Below, in pieces: positions 35,601 to 47,157 of a DNA stretch of 64,000 bases. The notes beneath the pieces are model-generated. The model searched no databases and was not told the DNA's origin. It saw only the letters and a program-made list of their open reading frames with translations. The stretch spans positions 62,001 through 126,000 of the forward strand of contig KN817594.1 in assembly GCA_000827495.1 (NCBI GenBank), written 5' to 3'. The DNA comes from Hypholoma sublateritium FD-334 SS-4. Taxonomy: Eukaryota; Basidiomycota; Agaricomycetes; Agaricales; Strophariaceae. Position 1 is the stretch's first letter; each line of letters opens with the position of its first letter. The position numbers were made by a program, and so were the translations under genes.

Positions 35601-36059
35601 CAACATGGTGAGGGTATGTACCCTCCCCACTCGGCGGGCACTAGCCATGGCTCGTTCAGCCAGAACGACAACTCGCCTACGCAATATTCTACCGACACAG
35701 ACGTGTCCCCAGTTTCGATGTACGGCATGTCGTCCATGACGTCTTCGTTCCAGACGGAGCCAGCATCGTATGCGCAGCAGCAGCAGCCCTCCATTCAGGG
35801 CATGATGCGGCCGTCGCAGAGCGGCGGCTCTGTCGGCGGAGTGAAGGAACAGCAGGGCAACTACCCGCAGTATTTCCCTGTGTACGACTACGGCCTTTCT
35901 TCCTCTAACTATGCGAGCACAAGTACGTATGGTGGACACGATCACGCACCAATGCTAGATTCCAACCCGATGCCTGCCCACCGCCGCTCGTCAGGGTCGC
36001 CTGACGGAAATATGCAGTCGACCTGGCTGGACTTCGTCAACACCATGTCTATGCAGTGA
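32655..36059 (+). CDS. Zn(II)2Cys6 fungal transcription factor, copy 2
   Basis: The start MPSPPSYERRLNG leads to a zinc cluster CAECRRLKLRCDRQIPC-SSCVKRGCGAICPD, interrupted by only one intron (32768-32827). Later exons give QSLTTGQGNR, FVLASTQELHEKISELATRVRELEDAL (coiled coil), a 12-nt exon 33397-33408 (YFLQ), DLRSIYYTHAAWM, RLSLMFMVLAIGSLMN, ARWAMMGLAVKVGQS, FTYDSWQCWTFGRPPSF, HAWKHRYSMECMTLLHDQAFGA, IWFLWSHMFSCA and a Ser/Gln-rich tail ending STWLDFVNTMSMQ. Exon order and most junctions match copy 1 (19430-23257), so the two are paralogues. One intron after GQGNR appears to use a GC donor. Expected role: nuclear transcriptional regulator; targets unknown. Confidence 0.87.
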
Positions 36060-36559
36060 GCGATCGGGAGATTACAATACTTCTTCGGTGGTTTTGGATA
36101 CCACTTGCACACTTCGATCGTCATCCGTGGATGTTGTAAAACTCTGTTCGTTTTCTGTACTTGTAATTAGTGTATTTCCTTTTCTCACGTTTATACATAT
36201 TATCTGTTGCTGTATTAGTTGTTTCTGTTATCAAATAAAATGTACTTTTTGCGTGAGTAGCTTGCGAACCGATAATCGATCGGTCGCCTCCAGTTGTTCG
36301 ATAGGGGAATGTGGGGCAGCGGGAAAACATGGCGGTGGAAGCAAATGTGCAAATCGAGAAAGCTGTGCCAGGCACGGCCCGCTATGTCCTGTTCTTATCA
36401 CGTGCCGGAGTGTGGAGACCGAAATGGGATGAATGTGTAATGTTTGCCTCTTTCTCTCCTTCCTACCACCTCCCCATCTGCCCAAACCTCGCGCCGGTCC
36501 ATTTGTCTCATATAATTCTTCACATAACTGCAGAAATCCGACGAAATCTACCCTATATC

Positions 36560-37757
36560 ATGTCGTTGTGTGGCACACCATCCAAAGGGGCTTCTTTCGG
36601 ACGCGGCAGACCAGTATGTTCAATGCCCTATAAATGCCGCATACATGTCCTAAATATGTTATTTACTGCAGATCCAAAGAAAGGTGGGTCTGGAATAGTC
36701 TCTTGTTCACGCCCGGACAATGCGTTGAGACATATTACAAGGTTGTGGTCTGTGGCGATGGAGCGTGTGGTACGTGCTTGTGGTTTCCGCACACATTACT
36801 TCTCGTTATTGGGGAGTATTAATTCCTTTGTTGTTGTTTTATAATCAGGGAAAACATCGTTGCTCAACGTCTTTACCCGTGGCTTCTTTACCCAAGTCTA
36901 GTGCGTACACATCATATATGCGTCAGACTGCAGTCCTGATTTGACCACTTCCAGTGAACCCACAGTGTTTGAGAATTATGTACATGATATCTATGTGGAC
37001 GAGCAACTAGTTGAACTGAGTCTATGGGACACTGCCGGTGCGTAAGCTTTGACTCTTCAACACCGCTCAAGGGATTCTTACCTCAAAATCGTCAATATCT
37101 GCCTCGACTATTCCTCAACCTAGGCCAAGAAGAATTTGATCGGCTTCGGTCCCTGTCGTACGCCGAAACGCACGTTATCATGATTTGTTTCTCAGTAGAC
37201 AACCCAGTGTCGCTGGAGAATGTGGAGTCCAAGGTAAGGCGTACCTGTCTCCCTGGATCACAAATTATTGCACTTATTCATGTATGGTATTGGTCGCAGT
37301 GGTTGGATGAAATATTGGAACACTGTCCGGGGGTTAAGGTCCGTCGATATTGATCTTCCTCCAGTCTAATTTTGACTAATATGCCTTCTCAGCTGGTGCT
37401 TGTTGGTTCGCCGCATTTATCTCCCTTTTTGTTTTACGTTGCTAATTGATATGATGATATGCTTCCAGCTCTCAAATGCGATCTTAGAGACGAACCCGCG
37501 ATCAAAGAGCGACTGAAACGATATGGTACCCACCCAGTACAGTACGAAGAAGGTCTATCGGTGGCGCGGCGAATACGGGCTTCTCGTTATCTTGGTGCGT
37601 ACCGTGTTTATTGACATATATGCCGCCGTTTCTCAGCCATTTGGTAGAATGCAGCTCAAAACACAATCGCGGCGTAACGGAGGTGTTTTACGAAGCAGCT
37701 CGAGCATCAATGGGCACGCGGCCGAAAGGGTCAGGGGACAGTTGCGTGGTGATGTAA
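36560..37757 (+). CDS. Rho3-like small GTPase
   Basis: Ten exons were read with consistent frame (36560-36613, 36672-36683, 36742-36769, 36849-36900, 36955-37037, 37124-37233, 37300-37338, 37393-37405, 37469-37594, 37648-37757), giving 208 residues. G-box motifs: CGDGACGKTSLLN (P-loop), YEPTVFENY (switch I), [14 protein letters not shown] (switch II), [12 protein letters not shown] (the N/TKxD-type box appears as LKCD) and [10 protein letters not shown] (SAK-type box). The C-terminus is CVVM, a CaaX box predicted to be prenylated. The [14 protein letters not shown] stretch and the overall pattern fit fungal Rho3, which steers actin, exocytosis and polar growth at the plasma membrane. Two exons are only 12 and 13 nt. 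Confidence 0.9.
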
Positions 37758-38584
37758 CAAGGAACAATCGGTAGCCTCCAACAACTTTTTTTCTTTCTAT
37801 GGGCGCTGCCTGCGGATAGGCCACATATGGGATTGCGGCGGGATGGAGGGAGCAGGATGACGCGTTTTGGCCAATGGCGACAGACGACAACGACGGCGCG
37901 CCGCCCACATGCATCATCATCAACGATCATTTACGCAGGACGATCATTTTTGATACCGACGGATCTATTGTCACTGGCGCTCGCAATGGAGAGTCATCGA
38001 GAGCACATGGGCTCTCCTAGTTACAGTGATGATTTCACTTTGCTTGAGTTATTGTATACCCACCCCCACTTCTCTCTCATTTTCTCACCGACAACAGCCT
38101 CCTCCCTCTGCATCTACAAAAGAGCAACCCCAGCATTTTCTATCCTGATCAACTACTTGCTAGTGCTTTAGATTAGGTCGTGTATTAGTGCACGCCTACC
38201 TCATTCTCCCCGTGTGCTCTGCTTTGCTCTGCTTGACATGTTTCTCGTTTCTTTAGTATCTACTATCCGATTTTCTGATTCGGACATTATCTACTGTGTA
38301 TTTTATGGAGCATATACTGTCGAATTGGCCCAAAGATGGTCTTCCGGTCCACTTGGTAGAGTGCCGCACTTGTAAATCTGTCTAAGTTGGAAGGCAGCTC
38401 AGGAGATATTATTCTTATTTAACCACCTATTGGCAATTTTGATAGCAAACTACGTGGATTACCAGTGGAAATAATTGGCAGCAGACAGAATGATGAGGGT
38501 GTGTATAAAATCGAAGAGATAAATGGATGAATTACAACTTAGGATCAGGCAATAATTATATTCCACTGCAGTTGGAAATCTTCC
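37758..38584. other. Intergenic region between Rho3-like and thymidylate kinase genes
   Basis: Convergent 3' flanks of the two genes. No further gene, RNA or repeat recognised. Confidence 0.4.
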
Positions 38585-39380
38585 CTACTCAACCCATAGT
38601 CGTCTCAAAGGACCCTCGATCCCCCTTTTCACCAATGGACTCACAAGATTCCAGACTTCTTCTTGCACAACCTCTCTCTCCCGTCCCGCATCGATCACAA
38701 CCCACTTGGTCTTTCCTGGCGCATCACCAGCACCCATCTCCTCCCCAATGCGCCTATACATTTCCCGGACGCGCACCTGCATTTCCTCTTTCTCGTACCG
38801 CTCATCGCCATATCCACCGCGCGCCTTCGCCTGCTCGGGCGTGATGTCGAAGAACAGAACGAGATCAGGAGCGGGGAGGCCCACGTCCGGCGCGCGACAC
38901 CACTCGAAGGGTAGCAGCGGCTGCCCGTTGCCCGAGTGCACTTTCGCAGCCGAGAACGCGATGCCCGAGAATGCGTAGCGATCGCAGATGACGGGCGTCC
39001 TGGCGGACACTGTCTTCTCGATTGTGGACCTATTAAGACGGCGTCAGCGGGGATTATCAGGGGCGGGTATCAAGAAAGTTTAACGCACGCTAGCTCCCAG
39101 CGATTCGCGGAGAAAAGGAGGTGCACGGCACGATCGTCGAGTTCGGATGTGGAGCAGAGGTATGCGTTGATCATCTGGCCGATTGCCGTTGTTCTGTCTG
39201 GATATATCAATAGAGTCGATTGCACTGCGCGCTATTATCCATACCTGGAAACTTGTGAAGTGATGTCTGGATCCCTTCGTCCTGTAACCGCGAATATAGA
39301 TTCGCAGTCTGCGTGGTCTTTCCCGAGCGGTCAAGGCCTTCTATAACAATAAATGGAGCACGCCAAGTGCTATTGGACAT
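38585..39380 (-). CDS. CDC8: Thymidylate kinase
   Basis: Exons 39380-39246, 39197-39089 and 39029-38585 join in frame. It starts [24 protein letters not shown], where [10 protein letters not shown] is the P-loop of dTMP kinases. Then [16 protein letters not shown] (the DR motif that holds dTMP), [23 protein letters not shown] (DRY motif) and [28 protein letters not shown], which forms the lid region. It phosphorylates dTMP to dTDP for DNA synthesis and corresponds to yeast Cdc8. About 228 residues, near the family size, with a clean stop at 38585. Confidence 0.93.
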
Positions 39381-40002
39381 GGCGAAGTCAAGGCGAAGTA
39401 TCTATATTCAAGTTCGGAAATGCCGTTAGGGTAACTCAAATTTGAATTCGAGTCAAGAATCGGAAGTATAAGTAGATGGTTGGGGTAGATGGAGAAATTT
39501 AGTACTAGAGGCTTAGACTCGCGACCAGTCTGTTCGCAAGCGTCACCGGCATATGTGAGCCAAGTTGACAGCATTACATAATGAGATCAACAAAACAAAA
39601 CGAGACAAAGGCGCTTACGCCATATCTTCGATATGTCTGTAAGCGGAACTGGTCACGAGCCTACTAGAGGCTAGCCGACACGCGTTCCGTGACCTCGCGC
39701 GTCTATTTGCACGTGACTTGGGAGCCGCGAGCGCGTCGCGAGTTCGGCCTCTCGTTTTCCAAGTCCCTGGTTGCGTTTGAGCTTGGTTTGAGCGAGTACC
39801 TAGCTGAAGCATATAGTCTAATCTGGTGTGTATCTCGTCTAAATAGGACATTGTCAAAATTGTTGCAAAATTGGTGATTTAACAAGTGGAGAGTCATTTT
39901 GGATTCATTGGGTAATTAGCATAAAGGTGACCGTATACATTCATCGCGTATCCGGAGGTGCTTCTATTCGTTATGGTACCAATGGTATGATAACATTATT
40001 TT
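39381..40002. other. Intergenic region
   Basis: Upstream of thymidylate kinase and downstream of the mannanase gene. Nothing recognised. Confidence 0.4.
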
Positions 40003-42031
40003 TCAAGTTCTCGCTTTTAATTGTGCGGTGGCTGCCTTTATAACAGGGAAGACCGCGCCGTCTGGATAAACGGCGTACCCGTCGTTGGGGGTGTCGCCAC
40101 TACATCAAAGTCGGCATTTAGTACAGAGGTATAATACTCAACGCACAGTGCACTTACGTGGAGAAGTGAGAGCCGGCTTGCCTTTATATTCCAAGGAACA
40201 TTTAGTGTCGTAATGGAGATACTATGCTTGATATACGCACCATATGAGTTCTCCGGTAAGCCCGGAGGACACGATCTCATTCAGCCATGTCGTGTAGATC
40301 GAGGGCTGGTTTGTTGTAACGCCGAATTCCTCCAATATCACAGGCTTCTTGGCATTGATCTGGGAGGTGGCATGGTCCGCAATCCATTGAGTTCCCCACG
40401 CCGTCTCGTTTGCGGACTGACCCCAGCTCTCTGGGTACGACTTAAAGAGGGAATACGATTTAAATACAACCATCAGTAAATCTGCGGTCAAATGCACGGT
40501 TGAATATTAGGTGCTTACATGGAAAGTACCAAAATCGATGGAAGAGATGGCAAGGTTAACATCGAAGTCAATGCCTTCAGCTCCTCTGTTTATGTATGGT
40601 TAACAAGGAGGGCTGTCTGACTATACCTCAGAACATACTGGTAAGGATAAGTGGGGGCGCTTGGCTCGTTGTAGAAGCCCTCATCACCAACGGCGACAAG
40701 GTGGTTAGAGTCGATGCTCTTGATGTACGCAGATATTTCCTTTATCCACGCAGTAACGGTAGCCGTCGTGCATGTTCCAGTGGAAGTTCTAAGAAATGTA
40801 TCTTATAACACTTTAAATTAAGAAATTTGTTGATTTGAAGCTCACCCTGTGCTGCCTGTGCACCTGGGCTCGTTTGCGAGCTCCCAGGCCATGATGGTAG
40901 GCTCGTTGACATATCGTCCAACGAATGCGCTAATATAGTTCTTGTAAGCGGCCTGTAGTATTTTTTTGTCTAATTAGAGAGCCGAAAATAGCAATATTAT
41001 TGAATGCGGCACTGACAATGACTGCTGCATTGGTGTAGAAGAGGTCGTGATCTGCGGAATTGAGAATCTGCTTGACGTAGACATCCATGCCACCGTAATC
41101 GGACCAATTGTTGGTTCTATAAATATCAATGGATCAATGCATATTCAGTCGCAAATCGCGATGTGTTATTTACGTACAATGCAACAATGAGGCGGATCCC
41201 GTTGGCTTTGGCTGCAGCCACAACATTGTCTAAGTAAATTCAATGAATATCTTCCGAAATGAGCGTGTAGGCAGCCAGTATACCGAAGTTTTGGAGCCCA
41301 GTTGCACCGGTGTTGATGGTGGGTGTGCTTCCGGACCAACTTTGATAGTAGTCGCCATTGGGACTAGTCACTTCATTGAAACCCCTGAACATTTTCGGAA
41401 GGCTTAGCACCTAATATGGCAATAATGGGCGGCAATCACATACCAAGTACGCACGACAGTCGCCCCTGAACCAGCGATATCAGAGAACGCTTGGTTCATC
41501 TGGGTGGTCGAGTAGCCCATGAGGCCGACCCAGTACGAGTTCTCCCTAAATCGTCCATCGTTCAACTTCGAGATCGAAAATATTCATTGTTGTGTTGTAT
41601 GTATGAGAGACTCACCCAGCCACGGTAAACTTGGATCCATTCAGAGTAAATGCTGTCCCGGATGTTTTGACAAACCCTGTCGCCGAAGGAGGGGTGGCTG
41701 TCGATGTTGCCGTCGTAGTGTCGGTGCTTGTTGTGGGATTTATGGTCGACGTGATTGTGGTGGGGGCCGTCCCAGTGGTCAATGTCACAGATGCTGTTCC
41801 AGGCAGACACTGGGAATAATACGCGTTTTGGACCTCGCAGACTGTCCCCGATACACAATCTGTTTTCAATGGATGATACTCAGAAGTAGGGCAAATTATT
41901 GGCAAGAGAAACCTACTAGTATCTCCGGTGAAGTTAATGCCTCCGCATTGGCCCCATTCCGGTACTGTCGCAAAGGCAGTGGATGGCAGATACAAGACTA
42001 GCGCAATAGCACCAACTGAAAGCTTCAACAT
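40003..42031 (-). CDS. Secreted CBM1-GH5 endo-beta-1,4-mannanase-like enzyme
   Basis: The start [21 protein letters not shown] is a signal peptide. A cellulose-binding CBM1 follows ([13 protein letters not shown], then, after an intron, [18 protein letters not shown] with four Cys). A Thr/Ser-rich linker leads to the glycoside hydrolase domain: [54 protein letters not shown] (acid/base Glu in NEP), HLYPESWG-like segment and [11 protein letters not shown] (nucleophile Glu), ending [21 protein letters not shown] at 40003. This is the pattern of GH5 subfamily 7 mannanases, which cut mannan in plant cell walls outside the cell. About ten short introns interrupt the gene; both catalytic Glu are present. 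A cellulase of the same family is the alternative. Confidence 0.9.
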
Positions 42032-42088
42032 GATACCAGAATAAGTAGTTAATTGAATAATAACACAGGGTGACGGCTTACGCAGCTC

Positions 42089-42096
42089 TTTATATA
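42089..42096 (-). promoter_or_regulatory. Probable TATA box of the mannanase gene
   Basis: TATATAAA on the minus strand lies 58-65 bp before the mannanase start codon, a usual spacing for an inducible fungal secreted-enzyme promoter. Assigned by motif and position only. Confidence 0.5.
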
Positions 42097-43379
42097 CAAT
42101 TTCTTGCAGCTCTGAATTTTATGAGGATTGTGGTATAGACTCAGATATTCTTCGCCAGTAAACCCTAATAGATTGCGGAAGCGATAATTAACCGTATCGC
42201 TTTAAAAAGGTGCTACACGTAGTGCTTAGCAAGCGAGTAATTTTCTACTAATACTAAGTATATTAAAATGATCACCGTCGTATGCCGGCGGTCACTGGTC
42301 TTAGGTTCAACCACTGGTTCGGAGAGTGTAATACTTGATTTTCGCCCACCTCTGTGTAACAAATAGAGTAGTAGAGTACATTCTTAACAGCATTTATGGA
42401 TGATGGATGTAGAAATGCAATTTTTGGGAGGAAAAGAACTTAGGACTGTGATTATAACTACCTTCAGAAGCGTAATGACAGCTTCAACTGAAATGGCCGA
42501 AGCGGATTAAATGTCATATGACGGTCAGATGACAATGAGAGACGTATACCGCATACTCTTCCATTGTTCCGTTGACTATGAAAGACTCCGAAGTTGCCCA
42601 GTCCGTCTATTTTGTTCACTGTTGATTGACCTGGAGGACGTGTAAATTGTGCATATGATCAATTTATAAATAGTGTACGAAGTGCCACAATATTGTGCTT
42701 GATGCAGCCCCAGCTGCTGCTGGCGGCGGTCAAACCATGTGCTTGAGTCGGTTACGGATATGGCTATACCAATAAAACAATCGTGTTCAGAGTTAGAAAT
42801 TCCAAGTTTGTGAATAACAGAAGGCTTGCCGACATAACCTCCTTTTCTGCTATTCGTAATGTTACATAAGTATAGCCCTACAACAATTGATTCTTTTAAG
42901 AATACCATTTACCTGGAAAGGTGGTCCATGGGAGTCAGCTTTCCTGGAATTCCAAAGCCATGATAATGAAAACACAAAGTAGCGGGTTGGTATTGGGTTG
43001 GTAGCTGGCAAGTAGCAGGATAATTAATGTGCCGTATGAGATCACCAGCAACAAGACCAGAGGAAAAGGTCTGATTATGCCGTTGATGGTCACCGGTTTA
43101 TTGGTGTTCTCGAGGCGCCATTATCTTGCCCATACCTATATTCCTCGTGAACGGCTGCTGGCGAACTTGAAGAGCGTGCCAAATATGCACCATGGTCACG
43201 CGCGCGTTGCGAGCATATACTTATTTTCTTGAATGTAAAATGTTATCGGTTCTAAGGAGTCGGAACAGTAGCTGTCCTTCAGATTGTAAATTGTATGTAT
43301 CAAGTAAAAAGGCTATGCAGTTTTGAATGTAGTATACATATTACTTTTGAACGTATAAAAATAGGATTGAAGTCACAGT
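42097..43379. other. Intergenic region upstream of the mannanase
   Basis: AT-rich. A minus-strand frame of 110 codons at 42576-42908 has no recognised motif. No transposon or RNA gene seen. Confidence 0.4.
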
Positions 43380-46300
43380 TCATGGGGTAGCGGAAAGCGA
43401 GTCACTCATGTTGAGCTGGTTCTGCGACGACGTTGAGCCAACGGCGTTTTCGTGAGTGGCGAGATTCGACGGAGGAGTGTTACTCCGAGCAGTTGATTCG
43501 TGCGCAGGAGAAGATTGTTCAGCAGAAAAAACCTCTTGCGTAGAAGATCCCTGGACAGAAGAGAGGGACAGAACGGCGTTTAGGGTCTCCTCGTTCTCGT
43601 GAGTTGCGAGACTCGGGGAGGCAGTGTTACTCCGAACAGTTGGTTCGTGCGTAGGAAAAGATTCTTGAGGAGAATAAAATTCCTGTGCAGAAGAGACTTC
43701 CACAGAAGACTCTTGTGCAGAAGAAGGGGACGGCACCCGATTTATGGAAGGGTCGGAAAAAACAGGGCGACCAGGATCAGAGTCTGGGTCACTCCCGCCA
43801 AAGCTGCTCGCTTTCGCAGAGATCAGCGGCGAGCGGAAGCGCACCCGATTCTCCGGCTCCTCCTCCTCCTCCTCCATCGCAAAGCTACGCGGCCGACTGG
43901 CGTACTCATCTTCGCTCGTCGAGCGGCCGTCGTCGCCCACTGGCGGGCCACTCACTCGCACGGGTGGTATCGCCGATCCCGGTATGGGTGGTAGATCGTG
44001 CGGCGGAGGGACGGCGAGGCCGGCTTTCCGCGGGGCGTAGGGATCGAGGCGTGCGCTCTCAGAGGTAGTTCGCGGGAGGGGACGCGGAGGCTGGGGCAAG
44101 GGGTGGTCAGAGATATATACTGGGCCTTTGAATACCGGGAAGTTGATGGCCATGTCTTCTTCGGGGTGGAAAGTGGATATCTTGTTGTGCAGTGTATTCG
44201 ATTGGGTGGCATAGAGCGTCGACGACGTGCTTTCATCGCTGCCATCGCTGCCCAGCGGTGAGCTAGGACGGTTGTACGGCGTCTCGGTATATGACGTTGC
44301 CTGGGGAGGCTGAGATGACTTGTTGGAATTATACCAGCTCGGGGTCGGATGCGGTTCTTGGCTGCTATATTGTGGCGCACCGCTTGGTTCTCCAGATGGC
44401 GCGGACTCAAAGGTCGGGTAGTATGGCTGAGGAGGATATGGAGCAGGGACGTGTACGAATTTCTTCTCCTGCACCCACCCGTCGATTCTCCGTTTCCAAG
44501 CCCTGTCCATGGCCTCGCCATAGCGGCTGAAGGTGCTCAGGACTAGGGCTCCATATATGAATCCCAAGCCCAAGACAGAACTTAGTAGGATCCGAATCAG
44601 TAAGAGGCTTACATGGGAGAGAACGGGCGGAGTTTGCGTGTCTTGAGCATTCGTTCGCCAGATAAACGACATGATGCACGCGATGTAGAGTACAATGGAC
44701 CTGCTATCAATCAGTAAAGGTTTATATTCAACTGCCCAAAAGCGTACCAAGTAAGCCATATAACCGGCATCGCGAGCAGAACCCAGACATTCCACCAGAT
44801 GACAGTCTTTGATTTCTTCGCCTCCTGCGACAGTATCAGTACATCCCAACCATGTAGATAAGTAGTAGTAAATGTCCACGACTCACCAGTGCCCATTCTG
44901 CAGCTTTATATGTTTTGCGCATACTTCCAAAGCGGATGATGTACATGCACCCGAACAAGAGGCTCATTAGCGCGCACATGAGAGACAGCAGCGCCAAATA
45001 TCGCGTGACAGGATCGTCTGCGGCACCAGAAATTTGCAATATAGTGAGAATAGCACTATGTAGTGGACTCATAAGAAAAAGAAAGTGTTCAGCTCAAGAT
45101 AATACGCACGATAACAACAACACCGAAATGATATTGAATGTTTTCCATTCGCGCATGACGGAGTCGATGAACGATTCCCATGTCGTTTTGAGGCGTTGGT
45201 ACTGCGGTGGCACAGCGGTAATACCAGATTCGAACGATAGCGCGTCAAAGCTGTCGGGCGAGCCCTGCGACGCCGTCTCCAGCGCCATCTTCTTGATCTC
45301 CGGGAGTGTGAGATCCGCCTCCTCGAAAATCCGCGCGACGCGCGAGAAATAGAGGGAGGGCAGGCGCAGCAGGAGATGTAGATATATTTGCCGCGGTAGC
45401 GTCTTGCCCACGAACGCCGCGGCGGCTCTGTACCGCGCTTTCTGGGACTCCAGCTCTATCGGCGGTGCATAGCCATACCTCGATTTCTTCGGTAACAGAG
45501 TGCGAAACATGTTGCCAACGCGAGACCAGAATCCCGTATCGTTGCTGACGCGCCCCATGTATTGCGCATACGTGTTATTGTCGGGAAAGGGAAGGTATTC
45601 AGTCGGATCTATGTTCACTGTGTCTGCTGGGCGATAATCGTACGGGTACGGAGCGTGCCAGGACTCGTCTGTGGTACGACGGACGGGGACTAATGGTATG
45701 TCCGCATTCCAGCGCGGAGGCTGAGGTACCTGGTCAGCGCCAGCCGTCGAGTCAGGATCAGATGTGCGAATGGGGGACGGAGGCGTGTCTTCGTCACCGT
45801 TGCCTTGGTTCAGGTCAATGATGCGACCTGGGTCACCCCCCGATACATAGGTGGGCGGATAGTCCGATCGTTGTGAGTAGACCTGGGTATAAATCGGCTC
45901 CAGGGGCGGAGTGGCGTCGTACATGGGCGCGGGCTGCGAGCTAGATGATTGGGCGCTACCAGTGTTTGGCCTATAAAGAGATGGACGACGTTTTACGTAC
46001 TCCGATGCTACGGGGGTTTGTCCTGAATAGACTTGGACGACTGGTGGTACATATTCAGATGGTACGGGGGGTTGACCTGGATAGAGTGGTATGGGCGCTG
46101 GTGGCGCAGACACGGTATTTGGACGCGAATTCGACGATGCCATGTATCTTCGCGATCCATGCACTTCTTCAGGGGACGGTACAGGAATATCGTCGAACGT
46201 GACATTGTTGTCGACCGGAGTTGTGTTCCTCTGGCTGTGAGAACGGAATGGGTCATTTGCAACGTACGCATCCATCGTAGGTTTTCTGCTAGGCGTCCTC

Positions 46301-47157
46301 TGATACGTATATTCTGGGTAAGTGGATGACATTCTAGGAACATAGGACTCTGCGTTTATAAGGGGGGGCATGTCGGAGTGGGAAAAACCCGGCCGTGGAC
46401 GCTGGCTCGAGCTCGACGTCGTCTGATTGACTCGACTATGTTGCGAGCCGCCATACGTCGGATAGTAGCTCGGCGACGACTGCACGCGCATTCCTGATGA
46501 AGGTGGCGCCATCCCTGGGGCGCCCGACGATTGCGAAGATAGGTTACTTGGATAAACATTGTTCGACTGGGAGCGCGAAACGGACGAGTGAGCGAACGGG
46601 GGTGGCTGGGAAGGTGGCAAAGGGGGCGCCGAGGGATATGGTTGGAAGCCTGGTGGAAGCGCCGGGGATCTAGCGAACGACACTGGCGCGGGCGAGTGCA
46701 TCGCACTCACGTGAACGGTCGCCGCAGATCCTGGGAGCCGGTGATGCCCTGGTTCGACGCGAGGGGACGCAGTCGACGCATTCAAGTTGGCGGCGACAGC
46801 AGCACTTGACGCTGAAGAGCCAATACGGGCGCTGGATGTAGACACAGGTTGCGGTGGACTACGAAAAACTCCTGGCGGAGGCGCATCTTGAGATGCAACT
46901 GAGGACTGTCGCAGCGGTGATTTGGTCCTTGCTAACGAACTGGAAGAGCTGGCAAAAGGCTGGAGTACTCTGGCATTCTCTCGACGCACAGTATTGGAAC
47001 TTGACGTGGAAACTGTTGGCACCGACAAAGGAAGCGACGTGCTATACTGAGGCGGTTGTTGATTTGAGGTGATTGCGCGAACAGTGATGATTTCAGGACC
47101 GGGCAAAGAGGGTGCAGACGTCGGTGCATCAGTTGGCTCGGAATTCGACTGTGACAT
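43380..47157 (-). CDS. Pro/Ser-rich multipass membrane protein, left copy
   Basis: Start MSQSNSEPTDAPTS at 47157. The first exon encodes a long Pro/Ser/Tyr-rich disordered region, then a structured part (FWSRVGNMFRTLLPKKS, AFVGKTLPRQIYLHLLLRLPSLYFSRVARIFEEADLTLPEIKKMALETASQ) and the first membrane segment (WKTFNIISVLLLS). Later exons give ILTILQISGAADDPVTRYLALLSLMCALMSLLFGCMYIIRFGSM, VIWWNVWVLLAMPVIWLTW, SIVLYIACIMSFIW and LLLIRILLSSVLGLGFIYGALVLSTF, so at least four to five membrane segments. The tail is acidic and Ser-rich (EEEEEEPENRVRFRSP, several SSAQE repeats). Proteins of this kind occur in Agaricomycetes; function unknown. It is an inverted paralogue of 55218-58927. An in-frame ATG lies further upstream at 47226, but the shared start of both copies favours 47157. 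Confidence 0.8.

Noticed and set aside
42576..42908. Minus-strand 110-codon frame upstream of the mannanase
   Set aside because: No family, no splice partners and no conserved motif; it may be chance in AT-rich DNA.
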